A stretch of 64,000 nt of DNA, from the NCBI GenBank assembly GCA_018823175.1, contig JAHJIY010000040.1, positions 80,888 to 144,887 on the forward strand. The letters are read 5' to 3'. A program made the position numbers and the translations under genes. This stretch comes from Pseudomonadota bacterium. Its GTDB lineage: Bacteria > Desulfobacterota > Desulfobulbia > Desulfobulbales > JAHJIY01. This document shows positions 53,090 through 63,152 of this stretch, piece by piece. A model generated the notes under the pieces. The model saw only the letters and a program-made list of their open reading frames with translations, had not been told where the DNA came from and made no database searches. Positions within the stretch are counted from its first letter, which is position 1; each line of letters opens with the position of its first letter.

Positions 53090-53647
53090 ACGCATCAACC
53101 CGGTCAGGGTCATGGTTGCGGTCAACTTATCCGCCTGTCCCCGTTTCAATGGGTTTATTTCAATGTTTTCAACCCGAATAATTTTTGCTGCCTTGGCGAC
53201 CCCGTATAATAATTCCTTGAGTTGACCGGTGCTCAATTCGATCTGGGCTTGCACTGAAACCTTGGCATAGACGGCAGGTGTCTTATCATCAGGCTTGTCA
53301 CTGTTCATCACCCGTACTGATTTGATCTCAAAACCATGTTGCTTGGCCAGGTCGTACAGCAGATTCTGAATTTCAACCGCGGCCAACGAATAGGTGGCGC
53401 CGCCCAGCAGGACTGCCTCGGCCTGGGACAATTGCCGGCTCAAGGTTTGCAGTTGCCGGTCGAGTTGTTCTTTCTGCTGGGCCTTTTTCTGTAATTTAAC
53501 GATCCTTTGTTCGGAAAACACTTCCTCCGTGCCGGAAAATGATTGGCGCAGAAAGGGAACCAGGCGATATCCGGCGGCGAGGGCCAGAAGGATAACCCCG
53601 GCCAGCAAAATAATTTTTCTTTCTTTAGTCAGCTCTATGTGCCACAT
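53069..53647 (-). CDS. gspM: Type II secretion protein M / PilO-like
   Basis: 192 aa from the ATG at 53647 (MWHIELTKERKIIL); the track start at 53704 overlaps gspL. A single N-terminal helix (IILLAGVILLALAAGYRLV), a coiled coil (RIVKLQKKAQQKEQLDRQLQ) and a ferredoxin-like C-terminal domain, the standard GspM/PilO plan. The last five codons (KVEG-stop) are encoded by a heptanucleotide array. Confidence 0.8.
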   Translation of the reverse strand: MWHIELTKERKIILLAGVILLALAAGYRLVPFLRQSFSGTEEVFSEQRIVKLQKKAQQKEQLDRQLQTLSRQLSQAEAVLLGGATYSLAAVEIQNLLYDLAKQHGFEIKSVRVMNSDKPDDKTPAVYAKVSVQAQIELSTGQLKELLYGVAKAAKIIRVENIEINPLKRGQADKLTATMTLTGLMRNEKVEG

Positions 53648-53678
53648 CCGAATCTTGTCCTTAAAACAGTTGTTATAC

Positions 53679-55076
53679 TTACCGTCCGTTGCGGTTAATA
53701 GCAAAGCCTATTCTGTAGCGCTCCTTGTCGTCCGGACCTTTCCTGACACTGGTCAGGAATGACACCTCTTTAAACAACCGGGAAGACTCGAGAAGTTCAA
53801 TCAGGTCCGCCGCAGATTGGGCGGAGCCCTCAATATACGATGCCTTTGGCGCAAAAGATAACTTTTCCACCCAGGCAGTATCCGGCAGGAGCAGGCTCAA
53901 TTCATTAATTACATCCAGCAGCAAGAGAGCATCCCGGTCGGTGGCGGCAAGATAATCGATTCTGGCCCGGATCTTGGCCAACTCTTCCTTCTGCCTGGGC
54001 AAATCAGTGACTTCCTTGGTCAGCCGGTTGATTTCCCCGGTCAATTGGCGGTCGATCATTCTTTGATGAAAAATGAGGTTCCCGCCTAAACCGGCGGCCA
54101 GAAGAACGATGAGAATAATAAGACCGATTGACACATAAAACGAGGTCCGGGAAGGACGCTTGCGAAGATTCGCCGGCAGGAGGTTAATCAAACCGGTCGG
54201 TTGGCGTTGACCTTTCAGGGCGAGATAATAAGCGGTCAGCAGCCTGGCGGCAGGCAGCTGCTCGGGCATCGGCAAGGGAGTCAGTCGCAGATTATTGTCG
54301 CCGCCCAACAATGACAGAAGTTTGGCTGAATCTTCATTCTCAAGATAGAAGATGGTCCCGACCGCCGCTAATAAATGATGCTGATCACAGATTGCGGCAA
54401 CCTCCCGGGACAAGGCCAGGCTATCATCGGCAAGGGCCGAGAGGTTCAAGATCCGGGAAGACAGAAGATGCTGATCTTTAAGCAGGTTGCACTGCAGTTT
54501 GTCGTCATCCAGATAGAGAAGCAGGCCGGGCAGTGCATCACGGATTGCCGCAATCTTGTCGCCAAGCCCAAAGGCAAGGGCGGTGGAATTGATTTCAATA
54601 CCGCTGATCCCGAGGGCGATTTCCGTCTGCAAGGTCAGATAAGGTTCCAGATCTTCCTTTCTGACCACAACCAGCAAAACATTAAGTCTATTTGTTTTTT
54701 TGTCCTCACTGCTTATCCGGCAGTCGAAATAGATTTCATTGGCCGGAAACGGCACATACTTTTCAATCTCGTACCGCATGGTTTCCCGTAAATTTTCCTT
54801 CACCGACAAAGGAAAGGCAATTTCCCGAATGATCGTAATTTCCCGGGGCACCGCCATAAACAGATCCGGTTCACTTATTTTCTGCTCGGCGATGAAATTG
54901 TTGATCATCAGGGCAAGATGGGCCAGCCTTTCCCTGACCGGTTTGCTCCGGTCGAGGGCGAAAACTTCATGACCGGCCAGAGCGCTCTGCTTGACCCCGC
55001 TGGCCAGGGCGACAATGGCGGCGCTGTCTTCCTTGATCTCCAGGCCGATGGTATATCTGGCCAATAAATTTATCAT
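53679..55076 (-). CDS. gspL: Type II secretion protein L (PilM-PilN-like)
   Basis: 465 aa. The cytoplasmic actin-like domain (1 to about 330; YTIGLEIKEDSAAIVALASG, GISGIEINSTALAFGLG) is of PilM type. A membrane helix (VSIGLIILIVLLAAGLGGNL, about 345-365) and a periplasmic PilN-like coiled coil plus domain follow. Anchors GspE at the inner membrane. Confidence 0.85.
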   Translation of the reverse strand: MINLLARYTIGLEIKEDSAAIVALASGVKQSALAGHEVFALDRSKPVRERLAHLALMINNFIAEQKISEPDLFMAVPREITIIREIAFPLSVKENLRETMRYEIEKYVPFPANEIYFDCRISSEDKKTNRLNVLLVVVRKEDLEPYLTLQTEIALGISGIEINSTALAFGLGDKIAAIRDALPGLLLYLDDDKLQCNLLKDQHLLSSRILNLSALADDSLALSREVAAICDQHHLLAAVGTIFYLENEDSAKLLSLLGGDNNLRLTPLPMPEQLPAARLLTAYYLALKGQRQPTGLINLLPANLRKRPSRTSFYVSIGLIILIVLLAAGLGGNLIFHQRMIDRQLTGEINRLTKEVTDLPRQKEELAKIRARIDYLAATDRDALLLLDVINELSLLLPDTAWVEKLSFAPKASYIEGSAQSAADLIELLESSRLFKEVSFLTSVRKGPDDKERYRIGFAINRNGR

Positions 55077-55088
55077 ATCCCGTTCACT

Positions 55089-56111
55089 CTATTGCACACT
55101 TTCAAAATCGAGCCATTTGGCTATCCGGTATTTATACAGATCAGCATCAACATCGACTACCGAGGCGATACTTCGCCTGGCCTTGCTCCCCTTGACATAA
55201 CCGGTGGTTATCAGGCTGAAGTAAGAGGAAAAATCCAGGGTAATATAATTTGAAATCTGGCGGAAGATCCGGTCGCCGACAGTTTGCTTTACTTCGAGCA
55301 AGGTGGTGAAATCCGCCTGCCGACGAAAATCAATAATCTCCCGCAGCGCCTCGTCGGTCATCTGAGGCAGGGCCTGCAGCACTTCCAGCGGCGCGGCGTT
55401 TATATTGATCTGTTTCTGCTCTAAAATGGCGGTCTCATCCTTTACCTGATTTCTGGCAGTCTCAGTCAGCGATACCTGAGGATAAATGGTAATCCTCTCC
55501 AATAACCTCGTCATAATATCTTTTGAAATACCCCGCACCAAAAGCAGTTCTTTTACCGAACGAAAAGGGCCATTGTGGCAAGAATAAGGTTCGGGCAGGT
55601 TTTGGTAATAGTCATTTTCCGCCCCGTTTAGTCGATGGAGATTATCAGCATCCCGCCAATCCTGGATCGAATCGACTATGATCCTTTCTTCTTCCTCGCT
55701 CAGCTCTAACCCGGCCAGCATCATTTTTAGCAGGTCGGGATGGGCCGTATTAAGATTAATTTTGCCGCTTTCATTGCCGATTTTTATCTCAAAAGAGCCG
55801 TCGCCAAAGAGAACGGGCTGGTTATCGGCATTGACCCGCCAAAGGGGACCTGCCTCCGCCCCGTTCCCGTTAATTTGCTCGGGTTCAAGCAGCCATAAAA
55901 GCGCCTGCTGTTGTCCGGCTCTGGCCAGGAAATAGGCCTTCGCCACATCCCTGAAGTTTCGGGTGATATTGATCTCCGCACGCATGGCATAACAGAACTG
56001 GCCGACGATAACGGTAAGCAGGGTCAATACCCAGAGCACCATAAGCAAGGCGACCCCTTCCTGGTTCTGCCAGGGCACAAACGCGTGTGATCTGTATCTT
56101 TTTCCGATCAT
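55089..56111 (-). CDS. gspK: Type II secretion minor pseudopilin K
   Basis: 340 aa. N-terminal hydrophobic segment (GVALLMVLWVLTLLTVIVGQ) with the large GspK insert, including NLNTAHPDLLKMMLAGLELS, DWRDADNLHRLNGAEND and NINAAPLEVLQALPQMTDEA helix-hairpin-like motifs. Caps the pseudopilus tip with I and J. Overlaps gspJ by 4 nt. Confidence 0.92.
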   Translation of the reverse strand: MIGKRYRSHAFVPWQNQEGVALLMVLWVLTLLTVIVGQFCYAMRAEINITRNFRDVAKAYFLARAGQQQALLWLLEPEQINGNGAEAGPLWRVNADNQPVLFGDGSFEIKIGNESGKINLNTAHPDLLKMMLAGLELSEEEERIIVDSIQDWRDADNLHRLNGAENDYYQNLPEPYSCHNGPFRSVKELLLVRGISKDIMTRLLERITIYPQVSLTETARNQVKDETAILEQKQININAAPLEVLQALPQMTDEALREIIDFRRQADFTTLLEVKQTVGDRIFRQISNYITLDFSSYFSLITTGYVKGSKARRSIASVVDVDADLYKYRIAKWLDFESVQ

Positions 56112-56779
56112 TCTTCCGTCACGGGTTGATAATGAACAGGAATAACCAACACAACCGGTGGCTTCTGCCCGTCATTCTGGAATGTAACCCTAACCGCCTG
56201 CGGCACGCCATTCATCTCTTCGGGTAACCAGGCGGCCAACCATTCAGTGGTCGACACCCTGTCCTTACGGGCCGCCATAAAATCGAATGAGATACTAGTA
56301 TATTCGGACAGCAAGTCAAGATATACTGTTTGGTCAGTTTCGGCAAGTTCCGTAGAATCAAAGAGATTAATGTCTTTTTCAAAGAAAGCCAGCTTCTCCT
56401 TGCCTTCTCCCACCTCTGAAACCAGATAGCGCACATAAACAATACCGCCCTCATGTTCAGGATAGAGTGAAATGTTGGAAAAAAAAGCCATGGACCGGTT
56501 GTCCCCCTCGAAAAAAAACCATTTACTATCTTTTTTCAACACCTCCGGCATAGTCAGGGAGGCAATCTGCTTTCTTACCAATTCAGGGACGATCCGCAAC
56601 CGCTGCTGACTATCAACCAGTGATTCCCCTTTGTCCCAGGCCCTGACCCCGACCCGGAGCCCGCCGAAGATAACGGTAACAATCACCGACATAATGGCCA
56701 GGGAAATCAGGAGCTCCAAAAGAGTGAAGCCCTGCCGGCCAAAAAAAATTCGGCTGCCTTCAGGACGGATTATCTGCAT
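56108..56779 (-). CDS. gspJ: Type II secretion minor pseudopilin J
   Basis: 223 aa. Prepilin signature GFTLLELLISLAIMSVIVTV with Glu at +5, preceded by a short basic leader (FFGRQ). The C-terminal beta-rich domain includes ALSEYTSISFDF-like strands typical of GspJ. Overlaps gspI by 20 nt. Confidence 0.88.
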   Translation of the reverse strand: MQIIRPEGSRIFFGRQGFTLLELLISLAIMSVIVTVIFGGLRVGVRAWDKGESLVDSQQRLRIVPELVRKQIASLTMPEVLKKDSKWFFFEGDNRSMAFFSNISLYPEHEGGIVYVRYLVSEVGEGKEKLAFFEKDINLFDSTELAETDQTVYLDLLSEYTSISFDFMAARKDRVSTTEWLAAWLPEEMNGVPQAVRVTFQNDGQKPPVVLVIPVHYQPVTEE

Positions 56780-57215
56780 CGATCACCGGTCCCAGCCGTA
56801 AGGTTGATAGGGTAAAATGCTTACGATGGCGTCCTTCCTGCCAATTGACATCAACAGATACCGAATACAACATCAGTTTGGCCCGGCTGTTGTCGACATC
56901 ATCGGCTCGATTCGGTTCAACCACCGCACTCCACCGGTAACCATCGGCAAGTTCCCCTGCTTGCGTTTCCCCGACAACCAGATCAGCCAGCAGGATTTCC
57001 TCCATTTTTTCCCTGGCGTAAAATACCGCCCGCAGATAATTTTTCGACAGTTCACCGGAGCGTAAGCCGCCGGAAAAAAGTTGTAAAATAACGGTGATAC
57101 TGATCGCCACGATCATCATGGCCACCAGAATTTCCATCAGGGTAAAACCCTTGCCATCCCGTAATTGCGCACAACGGGAAAATCCGGGTTGAGCTTTATC
57201 ATCAATCGGTGACAT
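56760..57215 (-). CDS. gspI: Type II secretion minor pseudopilin I
   Basis: 151 aa from the ATG at 57215, which overlaps the end of gspH by 14 nt; the track start at 57464 lies inside gspH. Prepilin motif GKGFTLMEILVAMMIVAISI and a short beta domain (LADGYRWSAVVEPNRADDVD, YSVSVDVNWQEGRHRKHFTL), the usual GspI pattern. Confidence 0.87.
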   Translation of the reverse strand: MSPIDDKAQPGFSRCAQLRDGKGFTLMEILVAMMIVAISITVILQLFSGGLRSGELSKNYLRAVFYAREKMEEILLADLVVGETQAGELADGYRWSAVVEPNRADDVDNSRAKLMLYSVSVDVNWQEGRHRKHFTLSTLRLGPVIDADNPS

Positions 57216-57720
57216 CGACAATCCCTGTAATAAAATCGATCTGCAAACGATAGGGGCTCTTCCGCTTGCCTTGCAGCAAAATAACACCCCCGCTGCTGTT
57301 GCCGGCCGGATAAAAATAGAGCGGAAACTCCTGTTCGATGTTTTCGCCACTGGCGGATATCGCTTCCAGCAGACGAATTTTCTCCGGCAACTGATAGACC
57401 TTGCCCCCCGGATCGGCCGAGTCTGTTTTTTTTCTTTCAGCACTGACCTCACCAATCTGGTCAACAGCCAGCTCCAGGACCACCCGGTTTAAGGAGAGAT
57501 CAAAGGTCACCACCCTGGTCTGCTGCTCTGAAACCGCCTGGTTTCTGGCATAGCGCAGGATGGTGGCAATTTTTTTCACCGCGCTTCTGGCCTGCATGCT
57601 GCTCAACGTCCCGCCGAATCTAGGCACAACCAGACCGGTGACCAATCCGATCAGCAAGAGTACGATCATCACTTCCAGCAGGGTAAAACCGTTTTGCGGT
57701 CCAGACAGAGATTTTTCCAT
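57202..57720 (-). CDS. gspH: Type II secretion minor pseudopilin H
   Basis: 172 aa. Prepilin motif NGFTLLEVMIVLLLIGLVTG and the GspH-type segment SAVKKIATILRYARNQAVSE followed by a beta-rich domain. Not the major pseudopilin: it lacks the short, Ca-binding-loop type GspG C-terminus. Confidence 0.82.
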   Translation of the reverse strand: MEKSLSGPQNGFTLLEVMIVLLLIGLVTGLVVPRFGGTLSSMQARSAVKKIATILRYARNQAVSEQQTRVVTFDLSLNRVVLELAVDQIGEVSAERKKTDSADPGGKVYQLPEKIRLLEAISASGENIEQEFPLYFYPAGNSSGGVILLQGKRKSPYRLQIDFITGIVDVTD

Positions 57721-57754
57721 TATTTTACAAGAGTTTTCTCAGCAGAATGAAAAC

Positions 57755-58987
57755 TTAAAACGGCAAGTCATTGATGCTGAAGATTGCCATCAGCATGGTG
57801 ATTACAATAAAACCGATCAGCAGACCCATGGCCAGAATCATAACGGGCTCAAGCATGCCGATAAATTGTTTGATCAGATTACGGACAATCTTTTCGTAAT
57901 TATCCGCCACCCGGAGAAGCATGGCGTCCAGGCGGCCGGTTTCCTCACCAACCATGATCATCTGGATAGCCAGCGCCGGAAAAACCCCGATATCCGCCAG
58001 CGGCCCGGCCAGCTTTTCACCCTCTTTTACTCGACGATGGACCTTCTCAAGGGCTTCGGCAATCACCCGGTTGGTCAAAATATTACGGACCAGGTCAAGG
58101 GCCTGCAGGATCGGCACACCACTATGAACCAGGGTGCCGAGGGTCCGACTGAAGCGGGCGACCTCGATCTTTCGGGTCAGATCCCCGACCATCGGCATCC
58201 GTAATTTCAGGCCGTCGAGGCGATAGCGGCCCTGCTCGCTCCGGGCATACTTTTTAAAGGCATAGATCCCGCCGGTAATCACGATTGCGATCAGCCACCA
58301 CCATGCTTTCAACCCGGCGCTGAAGGAAAGCAGCAGTTGCGTGGCGAGCGGAATTGACTGCCCCATGTTCTCAAAAATCACCGAAAAACGGGGCAGAACG
58401 AAGGTCAGCAGCACAATGATCGAAACACCGCCAACCCCGGTGAGAAATGCGGGGTAAAGCATAGCGGAAGCGATGTATTCCTTTAGTTCCTGGGCCGTTT
58501 CCAGGAATATGGCCATTCTGGCCAGAACATCTTCCAGGACACCACCAGCCTCACCGGCTTTTACCATACTGACATAAAAACGGCTGAAGACCTTGGGCTG
58601 TTTGGCCAGGGCATCGGACAGGTAATGACCTTTCTCCACGGAATGGAGAATGTCGGTAATGATCGCCCGAAATGGCTTACTGCCACAGGCATCGACCAGG
58701 ATAGTCAGAGAACGGTCCAGCGGCAGACCGGCGCTGAGCAGAGCGGCCAGATCCTGGGTAAAGAGCATGGTATCTTTTGGCGAAATACGGGAAGAAAGTA
58801 ACGGCAGAGAAAATGAGAGCCCCGCCCCCTTGCCCCTACCGCTTTTTTTCTCGGCGACCCGAATCCTGATCGGGATATAGCCCATGGCATCAAGTTCATC
58901 CGCCACCGCCTGTTGGTCGACCGCTTCCAGGACACCTTTAATGATTTTGCCGCCCTGATCGGTCGCGTTATAAGAGAAAGTAGCCAT
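57755..58987 (-). CDS. gspF: Type II secretion inner-membrane platform protein F
   Basis: 410 aa. Two repeats of the GspF domain (FTQDLAALLSAGLPLDRSLT and FSRTLGTLVHSGVPILQALD) with three membrane helices, ending MAIFSINDLPF. Usual length and layout. Confidence 0.95.
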   Translation of the reverse strand: MATFSYNATDQGGKIIKGVLEAVDQQAVADELDAMGYIPIRIRVAEKKSGRGKGAGLSFSLPLLSSRISPKDTMLFTQDLAALLSAGLPLDRSLTILVDACGSKPFRAIITDILHSVEKGHYLSDALAKQPKVFSRFYVSMVKAGEAGGVLEDVLARMAIFLETAQELKEYIASAMLYPAFLTGVGGVSIIVLLTFVLPRFSVIFENMGQSIPLATQLLLSFSAGLKAWWWLIAIVITGGIYAFKKYARSEQGRYRLDGLKLRMPMVGDLTRKIEVARFSRTLGTLVHSGVPILQALDLVRNILTNRVIAEALEKVHRRVKEGEKLAGPLADIGVFPALAIQMIMVGEETGRLDAMLLRVADNYEKIVRNLIKQFIGMLEPVMILAMGLLIGFIVITMLMAIFSINDLPF

Positions 58988-58996
58988 TGCAGATCA

Positions 58997-60514
58997 TCAA
59001 CTCGCCAGGGTTACCCGCAATACCTCGGAGACGGTTGTGCGCCCTTCCCGCACCATGCGCCAGCCGTCCTGAAGGAGAGTGACCATGCCTCGGGCCAGCG
59101 CGGTTTCCTTAATTTTCTCGGTGCTCGATTTGCGATCGATCTCCTTTCTGATCGCCTCATCCACCGGCAGATATTCAAAAATTGCGGTCCGGCCTTTATA
59201 TCCGGTATGACGGCATTCTTCGCACCCGCTGCCGTGGTAGAAAGTCATGTCGGCGATTTCCTCGGCCGAAAACGGCATGGTCTTTAAAAGTTTAGGGTCC
59301 GGCTCGGTTGGTTCCTTGCAAAAGGGGCAGATCAACCGCACCAGCCTCTGGGCCAGAACGGCGAGCAGAGTGGAGCTGAGCAGATAATTTTCCACCCCCA
59401 TTTCAAGCAGCCGGGTGATGGCGCCGGGTGCATCATTGGTGTGCAGGGTACTGAACAACAGGTGACCGGTCAGGGCCGACTGAATAGCGATCTCAGCGGT
59501 CTCCTTGTCACGGATTTCACCGATCAGAATAATATCGGGGTCCTGGCGAACAATAGAGCGCAGACCGCCGGCAAAGGTAAAACCAATTTTGGGATTGACC
59601 TGAATCTGATTGATCCCCGCCAGTTGATATTCTATGGGGTCCTCCATGGTCATTATTTTATAGGAGGGCAGATTGATTTTATCCAGAGTGGTATAAAGGG
59701 TGGAGGTCTTGCCGCTGCCGGTCGGACCGGTCACCAGAATCATGCCGTATGGCTGATGAATGACCTTATCGTATTCTTCCTGTAGTCGTTCGGGAAAACC
59801 GATCTGGGCCAGATCGAGAATCAGCGACTCACGATCAAGAATCCGCATGACCAGGCTCTCGCCGTGATGGGTCGGAATGGTCGAAACCCGAAAGTCTATC
59901 TCCCGACCGTCCACTTTAAGTTTAATCCGCCCATCCTGGGGACGGCGGCGTTCGGAGATATCAAGCTTGGCCATGATCTTGATCCGGGAAATGATCGCGG
60001 CCTGCAACCGGGAAGGAGGCGACTCAACTTCCCGGAGCAATCCGTCCAGCCGGTATCTAACCCGGAAGGTGTATTCAAATGGTTCAAAATGAATATCACT
60101 GGCCTTTTCTTCCACTGCCTGGCCGATGATCCGGTTGACCAGACGGATGATCGGCGCTTCCTGGGCCAGATCACGGAGTCGACTTTCATTCTCTTCAACT
60201 TCCGTAACGATTTCGGAAATATCCCGATCAGCTTCCTCAATAATATTATCTATTGACTGGCTGTGGATTCCGTACAATCTTTCAATGGCTTCCAGAATAT
60301 CCTCAGCCTGGCCGTAGACGGCCTGAACCTGGCAATGATAGGCCAGTTCAAGGCTTTCGATGGTGGTATGATCTCTGATATCGGCAATGGCGATCTCAAG
60401 GATACCCTCGCGCATGGACAGGGGAACAAACTTCGCCTGCCTCATATATTTGAGTGAGAGGTTTTCCAGGACCAGAGGTTCCCGGGGATATCTATCGTAT
60501 GGCAACTGGGTCAT
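58997..60514 (-). CDS. gspE: Type II secretion ATPase E
   Basis: 505 aa. N1/N2 domains, Walker A GPTGSGKTSTLY, Asp box and Walker B (QDPDIILIGEIRDKETAEIA), and a four-Cys zinc finger (CPFC ... CEEC). Powers pseudopilus assembly. First gene of the operon; 9 nt to gspF. Confidence 0.96.
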   Translation of the reverse strand: MTQLPYDRYPREPLVLENLSLKYMRQAKFVPLSMREGILEIAIADIRDHTTIESLELAYHCQVQAVYGQAEDILEAIERLYGIHSQSIDNIIEEADRDISEIVTEVEENESRLRDLAQEAPIIRLVNRIIGQAVEEKASDIHFEPFEYTFRVRYRLDGLLREVESPPSRLQAAIISRIKIMAKLDISERRRPQDGRIKLKVDGREIDFRVSTIPTHHGESLVMRILDRESLILDLAQIGFPERLQEEYDKVIHQPYGMILVTGPTGSGKTSTLYTTLDKINLPSYKIMTMEDPIEYQLAGINQIQVNPKIGFTFAGGLRSIVRQDPDIILIGEIRDKETAEIAIQSALTGHLLFSTLHTNDAPGAITRLLEMGVENYLLSSTLLAVLAQRLVRLICPFCKEPTEPDPKLLKTMPFSAEEIADMTFYHGSGCEECRHTGYKGRTAIFEYLPVDEAIRKEIDRKSSTEKIKETALARGMVTLLQDGWRMVREGRTTVSEVLRVTLAS

Positions 60515-60646
60515 AAGGGTTTCTTTATTGCAAGATACATTCGTAATATTAAAGACATAATTATCAATCTACGCAAGACCTTTCTTAAATCCTGCCGGCC
60601 AATATTTCCCGGCCGCAAAATAAAAATTCATCAGCCGGGACTATCT

Positions 60647-61720
60647 TCAGACATAATTCTGTGCAAGCCAATCTTGATAACTCCCATCCATCACCTGCCG
60701 CCACCATGATTCGTTTTGCAGATACCACTCAACCGTTTTGCGAATGCCGGTTTCAAAAGTCTCCATTGGCTGATAACCCAACTCAGCCTTAATCCTGGTG
60801 GCATCAATGGCATACCGGCGGTCATGGCCGGGCCGATCCTTGACATGGGTCAGAAGGTTCAGATGGGGAGCGCCTTTAGGGTGATGCTGGTCCATCAACT
60901 CACAAACCAAAGTGACGATATCGATATTGGTCCACTCGTTATTGCCCCCGATATTATAGGTCTGGTCGACCTTGCCCTGATGAATGATCAGATCAATCCC
61001 GCGATTATGATCATCGACATAGAGCCAATCCCGAATCTGTTTGCCATCGCCATAGATCGGTAAGGGCTTGCCGTCAAGACAGTTAGCGATCACCAGGGGG
61101 ATCAGCTTCTCCGGGAACTGATAAGAACCATAGTTATTCGAGCAGTTACTGATCGTGGTATTCAGACCATAGGTATGATGATAACTGCGCACGATATGAT
61201 CCGAGGAGGCTTTACTGGCGGCATAAGGCGAATTGGGCAGATACTGATTTTTTTCAGTAAAGGCTGCGGCATCCGGTTCCAAAGTGCCGTAGACCTCATC
61301 GGTTGAGACATGATGAAAACGATGGGGCCGCGCCCCCTGCTCAAGCCAGACCCGACGGGCCGCCTTGAGCATCGAATGGGTCCCTTCGATATTCGTCTTT
61401 ATAAATGCGTCCGGGCCGAGGATTGAACGGTCGACATGGGATTCCGCCGCAAAATGGACAATGGTGTCGATCTGTTCGGCAGCCAGCAATTGTTCGACCA
61501 GGTCAGTATCCAGAATATCGCCATGGACAAAGCGAAACCGGGGATTAGACTCAACGGCGGCAAGGCTGGCCCGGTTTCCGGCATAAGTGAGGGCATCGAG
61601 CACCACCACCCGCTGCTCGGGATACCTGGCAAGCCAGTAATGAACAAAGTTGCTGCCGATAAATCCGGCCCCGCCGGTGACCAGGAGATTTTGCGTGGTA
61701 TGATTCACTGCTCTTTCCAT
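60647..61720 (-). CDS. rfbB: dTDP-glucose 4,6-dehydratase
   Basis: 357 aa. GGAGFIGSNFVHY cofactor site, HVSTDEVYGTLE and the SDR pair YAASKASSDHI. Forms dTDP-4-keto-6-deoxyglucose, shared precursor of dTDP-rhamnose and of the 3-acetamido sugar made by the genes at 37.9-39.9 kb. Last gene of rfbACDB; overlaps rfbD by 16 nt. Confidence 0.96.
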   Translation of the reverse strand: MERAVNHTTQNLLVTGGAGFIGSNFVHYWLARYPEQRVVVLDALTYAGNRASLAAVESNPRFRFVHGDILDTDLVEQLLAAEQIDTIVHFAAESHVDRSILGPDAFIKTNIEGTHSMLKAARRVWLEQGARPHRFHHVSTDEVYGTLEPDAAAFTEKNQYLPNSPYAASKASSDHIVRSYHHTYGLNTTISNCSNNYGSYQFPEKLIPLVIANCLDGKPLPIYGDGKQIRDWLYVDDHNRGIDLIIHQGKVDQTYNIGGNNEWTNIDIVTLVCELMDQHHPKGAPHLNLLTHVKDRPGHDRRYAIDATRIKAELGYQPMETFETGIRKTVEWYLQNESWWRQVMDGSYQDWLAQNYV

Positions 61721-62589
61721 TTTTTTAAGACGATATCAAGTCCAATCCGCCAATCGGGCTGCGAGATGCCCAGTTCCCGCGCGATCTTTTGACAATCCAA
61801 TACCGAGTTTAAGGGACGTTGGGCCGGAGTCGGGTACTCGGCGGTGGTGATTGCCTCCACCCTTGGCCGCTGATCAAGCATTTCCAGTTTTACCGCCTGC
61901 TCAAAAATGACCTCGGCAAAACCTTGCCAGGTGGTGGTCGGTTGACCGCTGTAATGATAGGTCCCCCAGGCGATCTTTTCCCCATTCCGCAGGCGGACAA
62001 CAAGATCAAGCAGAGTGCCGGCAATCGCCCCGGCCCAGGTAGGCCCGCCGCGCTGATCCGCCACAATCCTTAAGAAATCACGCTCCCGGCCCAGACGGAG
62101 CATGGTCTTGACGAAATTATTACCGCTGGCGCCAAAGACCCAGGATACCCGGAGAATAAAATGCTGCTCCAAAATAGAGGCAACGGCCTGATCACCCTCC
62201 CCTTTACTCTTGCCGTAGATACTTTGAGGAGAGCAAAGATCTGTTTCAAGATAAGCCCCTTCCTTGCGCCCGTCAAACAGGTAATCGGTGGAAATATGAA
62301 ACAAGGGAATCTGGCGCTTGGCACAGGCCTCGGCCAGATAGGCCGCGCCATCCCGATTGATCGCATAGGCAAGTTCCGGTTCGGACTCGGCCTTATCGAC
62401 CGCAGTATAGGCTGCGGCATTGATCACGATATCAGGCCGCTGGACCTGAAAAAAACTGTTCACCGCCTGCGACCGGCTGATATCGAGCTCAGCCCGGCCC
62501 GCCGCCAAAATCTGCAATCCGAGTTCCTTGCCTTGCGCCACAAGTTCGGAACCAACCTGACCTGTAGCGCCGGTGACCAGGACTCTCAT
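61705..62589 (-). CDS. rfbD: dTDP-4-dehydrorhamnose reductase
   Basis: 294 aa. GATGQVGSELVAQ, NAAAYTAVDKAE and STDYLFDGRK...YGKSKGEGD are standard RmlD motifs. Last step to dTDP-L-rhamnose. Overlaps rfbC by 4 nt. Confidence 0.95.
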   Translation of the reverse strand: MRVLVTGATGQVGSELVAQGKELGLQILAAGRAELDISRSQAVNSFFQVQRPDIVINAAAYTAVDKAESEPELAYAINRDGAAYLAEACAKRQIPLFHISTDYLFDGRKEGAYLETDLCSPQSIYGKSKGEGDQAVASILEQHFILRVSWVFGASGNNFVKTMLRLGRERDFLRIVADQRGGPTWAGAIAGTLLDLVVRLRNGEKIAWGTYHYSGQPTTTWQGFAEVIFEQAVKLEMLDQRPRVEAITTAEYPTPAQRPLNSVLDCQKIARELGISQPDWRIGLDIVLKKWKEQ

Positions 62590-63152
62590 GATGGAGTTCC
62601 TGCATAATGAGGCAGCAGAGTAGACGGCTGGTCTTGCAGGGCAATATTATTGCGATCCTTTTCAGAAAGCCGGACATCGGTAATCGGCCATTTGATACCA
62701 ATCGCCGGATCGTTCCAGAGAATCCCCTGTTCCGATTGGGCATGATAATAATCGGTACACTTGTAAATAAAGTCGGCAACCTCGGTGAGCACCACGAAAC
62801 CGTGGGCAAATCCCGGCGGCACATACAACATCCGCATGCTCTCTTCATCCAGGGTAATGCCGTACCATTGACCGAAGGTCGGGGACCCGCTGCGCACATC
62901 AACCACCACATCAAAAACCGCGCCCCGCGCCACCCGCACCAACTTGCCCTGGGGCTGAGTCAACTGATAATGTAATCCCCGCAGGACCCCGCGACTGGAA
63001 CGAGAATGGTTGTCCTGGACAAACCGCGCCCTGATCCCAAACTCATGGAGAGTGTCCTCCCGGTAGGTTTCTAAAAAGAAACCACGGCTATCACCATGGA
63101 GCTTTGGCTCCAGGACAACTACTCCCGACAGTGGAGTTTCAACCGCCTTCAT
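62586..63152 (-). CDS. rfbC: dTDP-4-dehydrorhamnose 3,5-epimerase
   Basis: 188 aa. Cupin with active-site His in [37 protein letters not shown] and catalytic Tyr region YKCTDYYH. Overlaps rfbA by 4 nt. Confidence 0.95.
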   Translation of the reverse strand: MKAVETPLSGVVVLEPKLHGDSRGFFLETYREDTLHEFGIRARFVQDNHSRSSRGVLRGLHYQLTQPQGKLVRVARGAVFDVVVDVRSGSPTFGQWYGITLDEESMRMLYVPPGFAHGFVVLTEVADFIYKCTDYYHAQSEQGILWNDPAIGIKWPITDVRLSEKDRNNIALQDQPSTLLPHYAGTPS

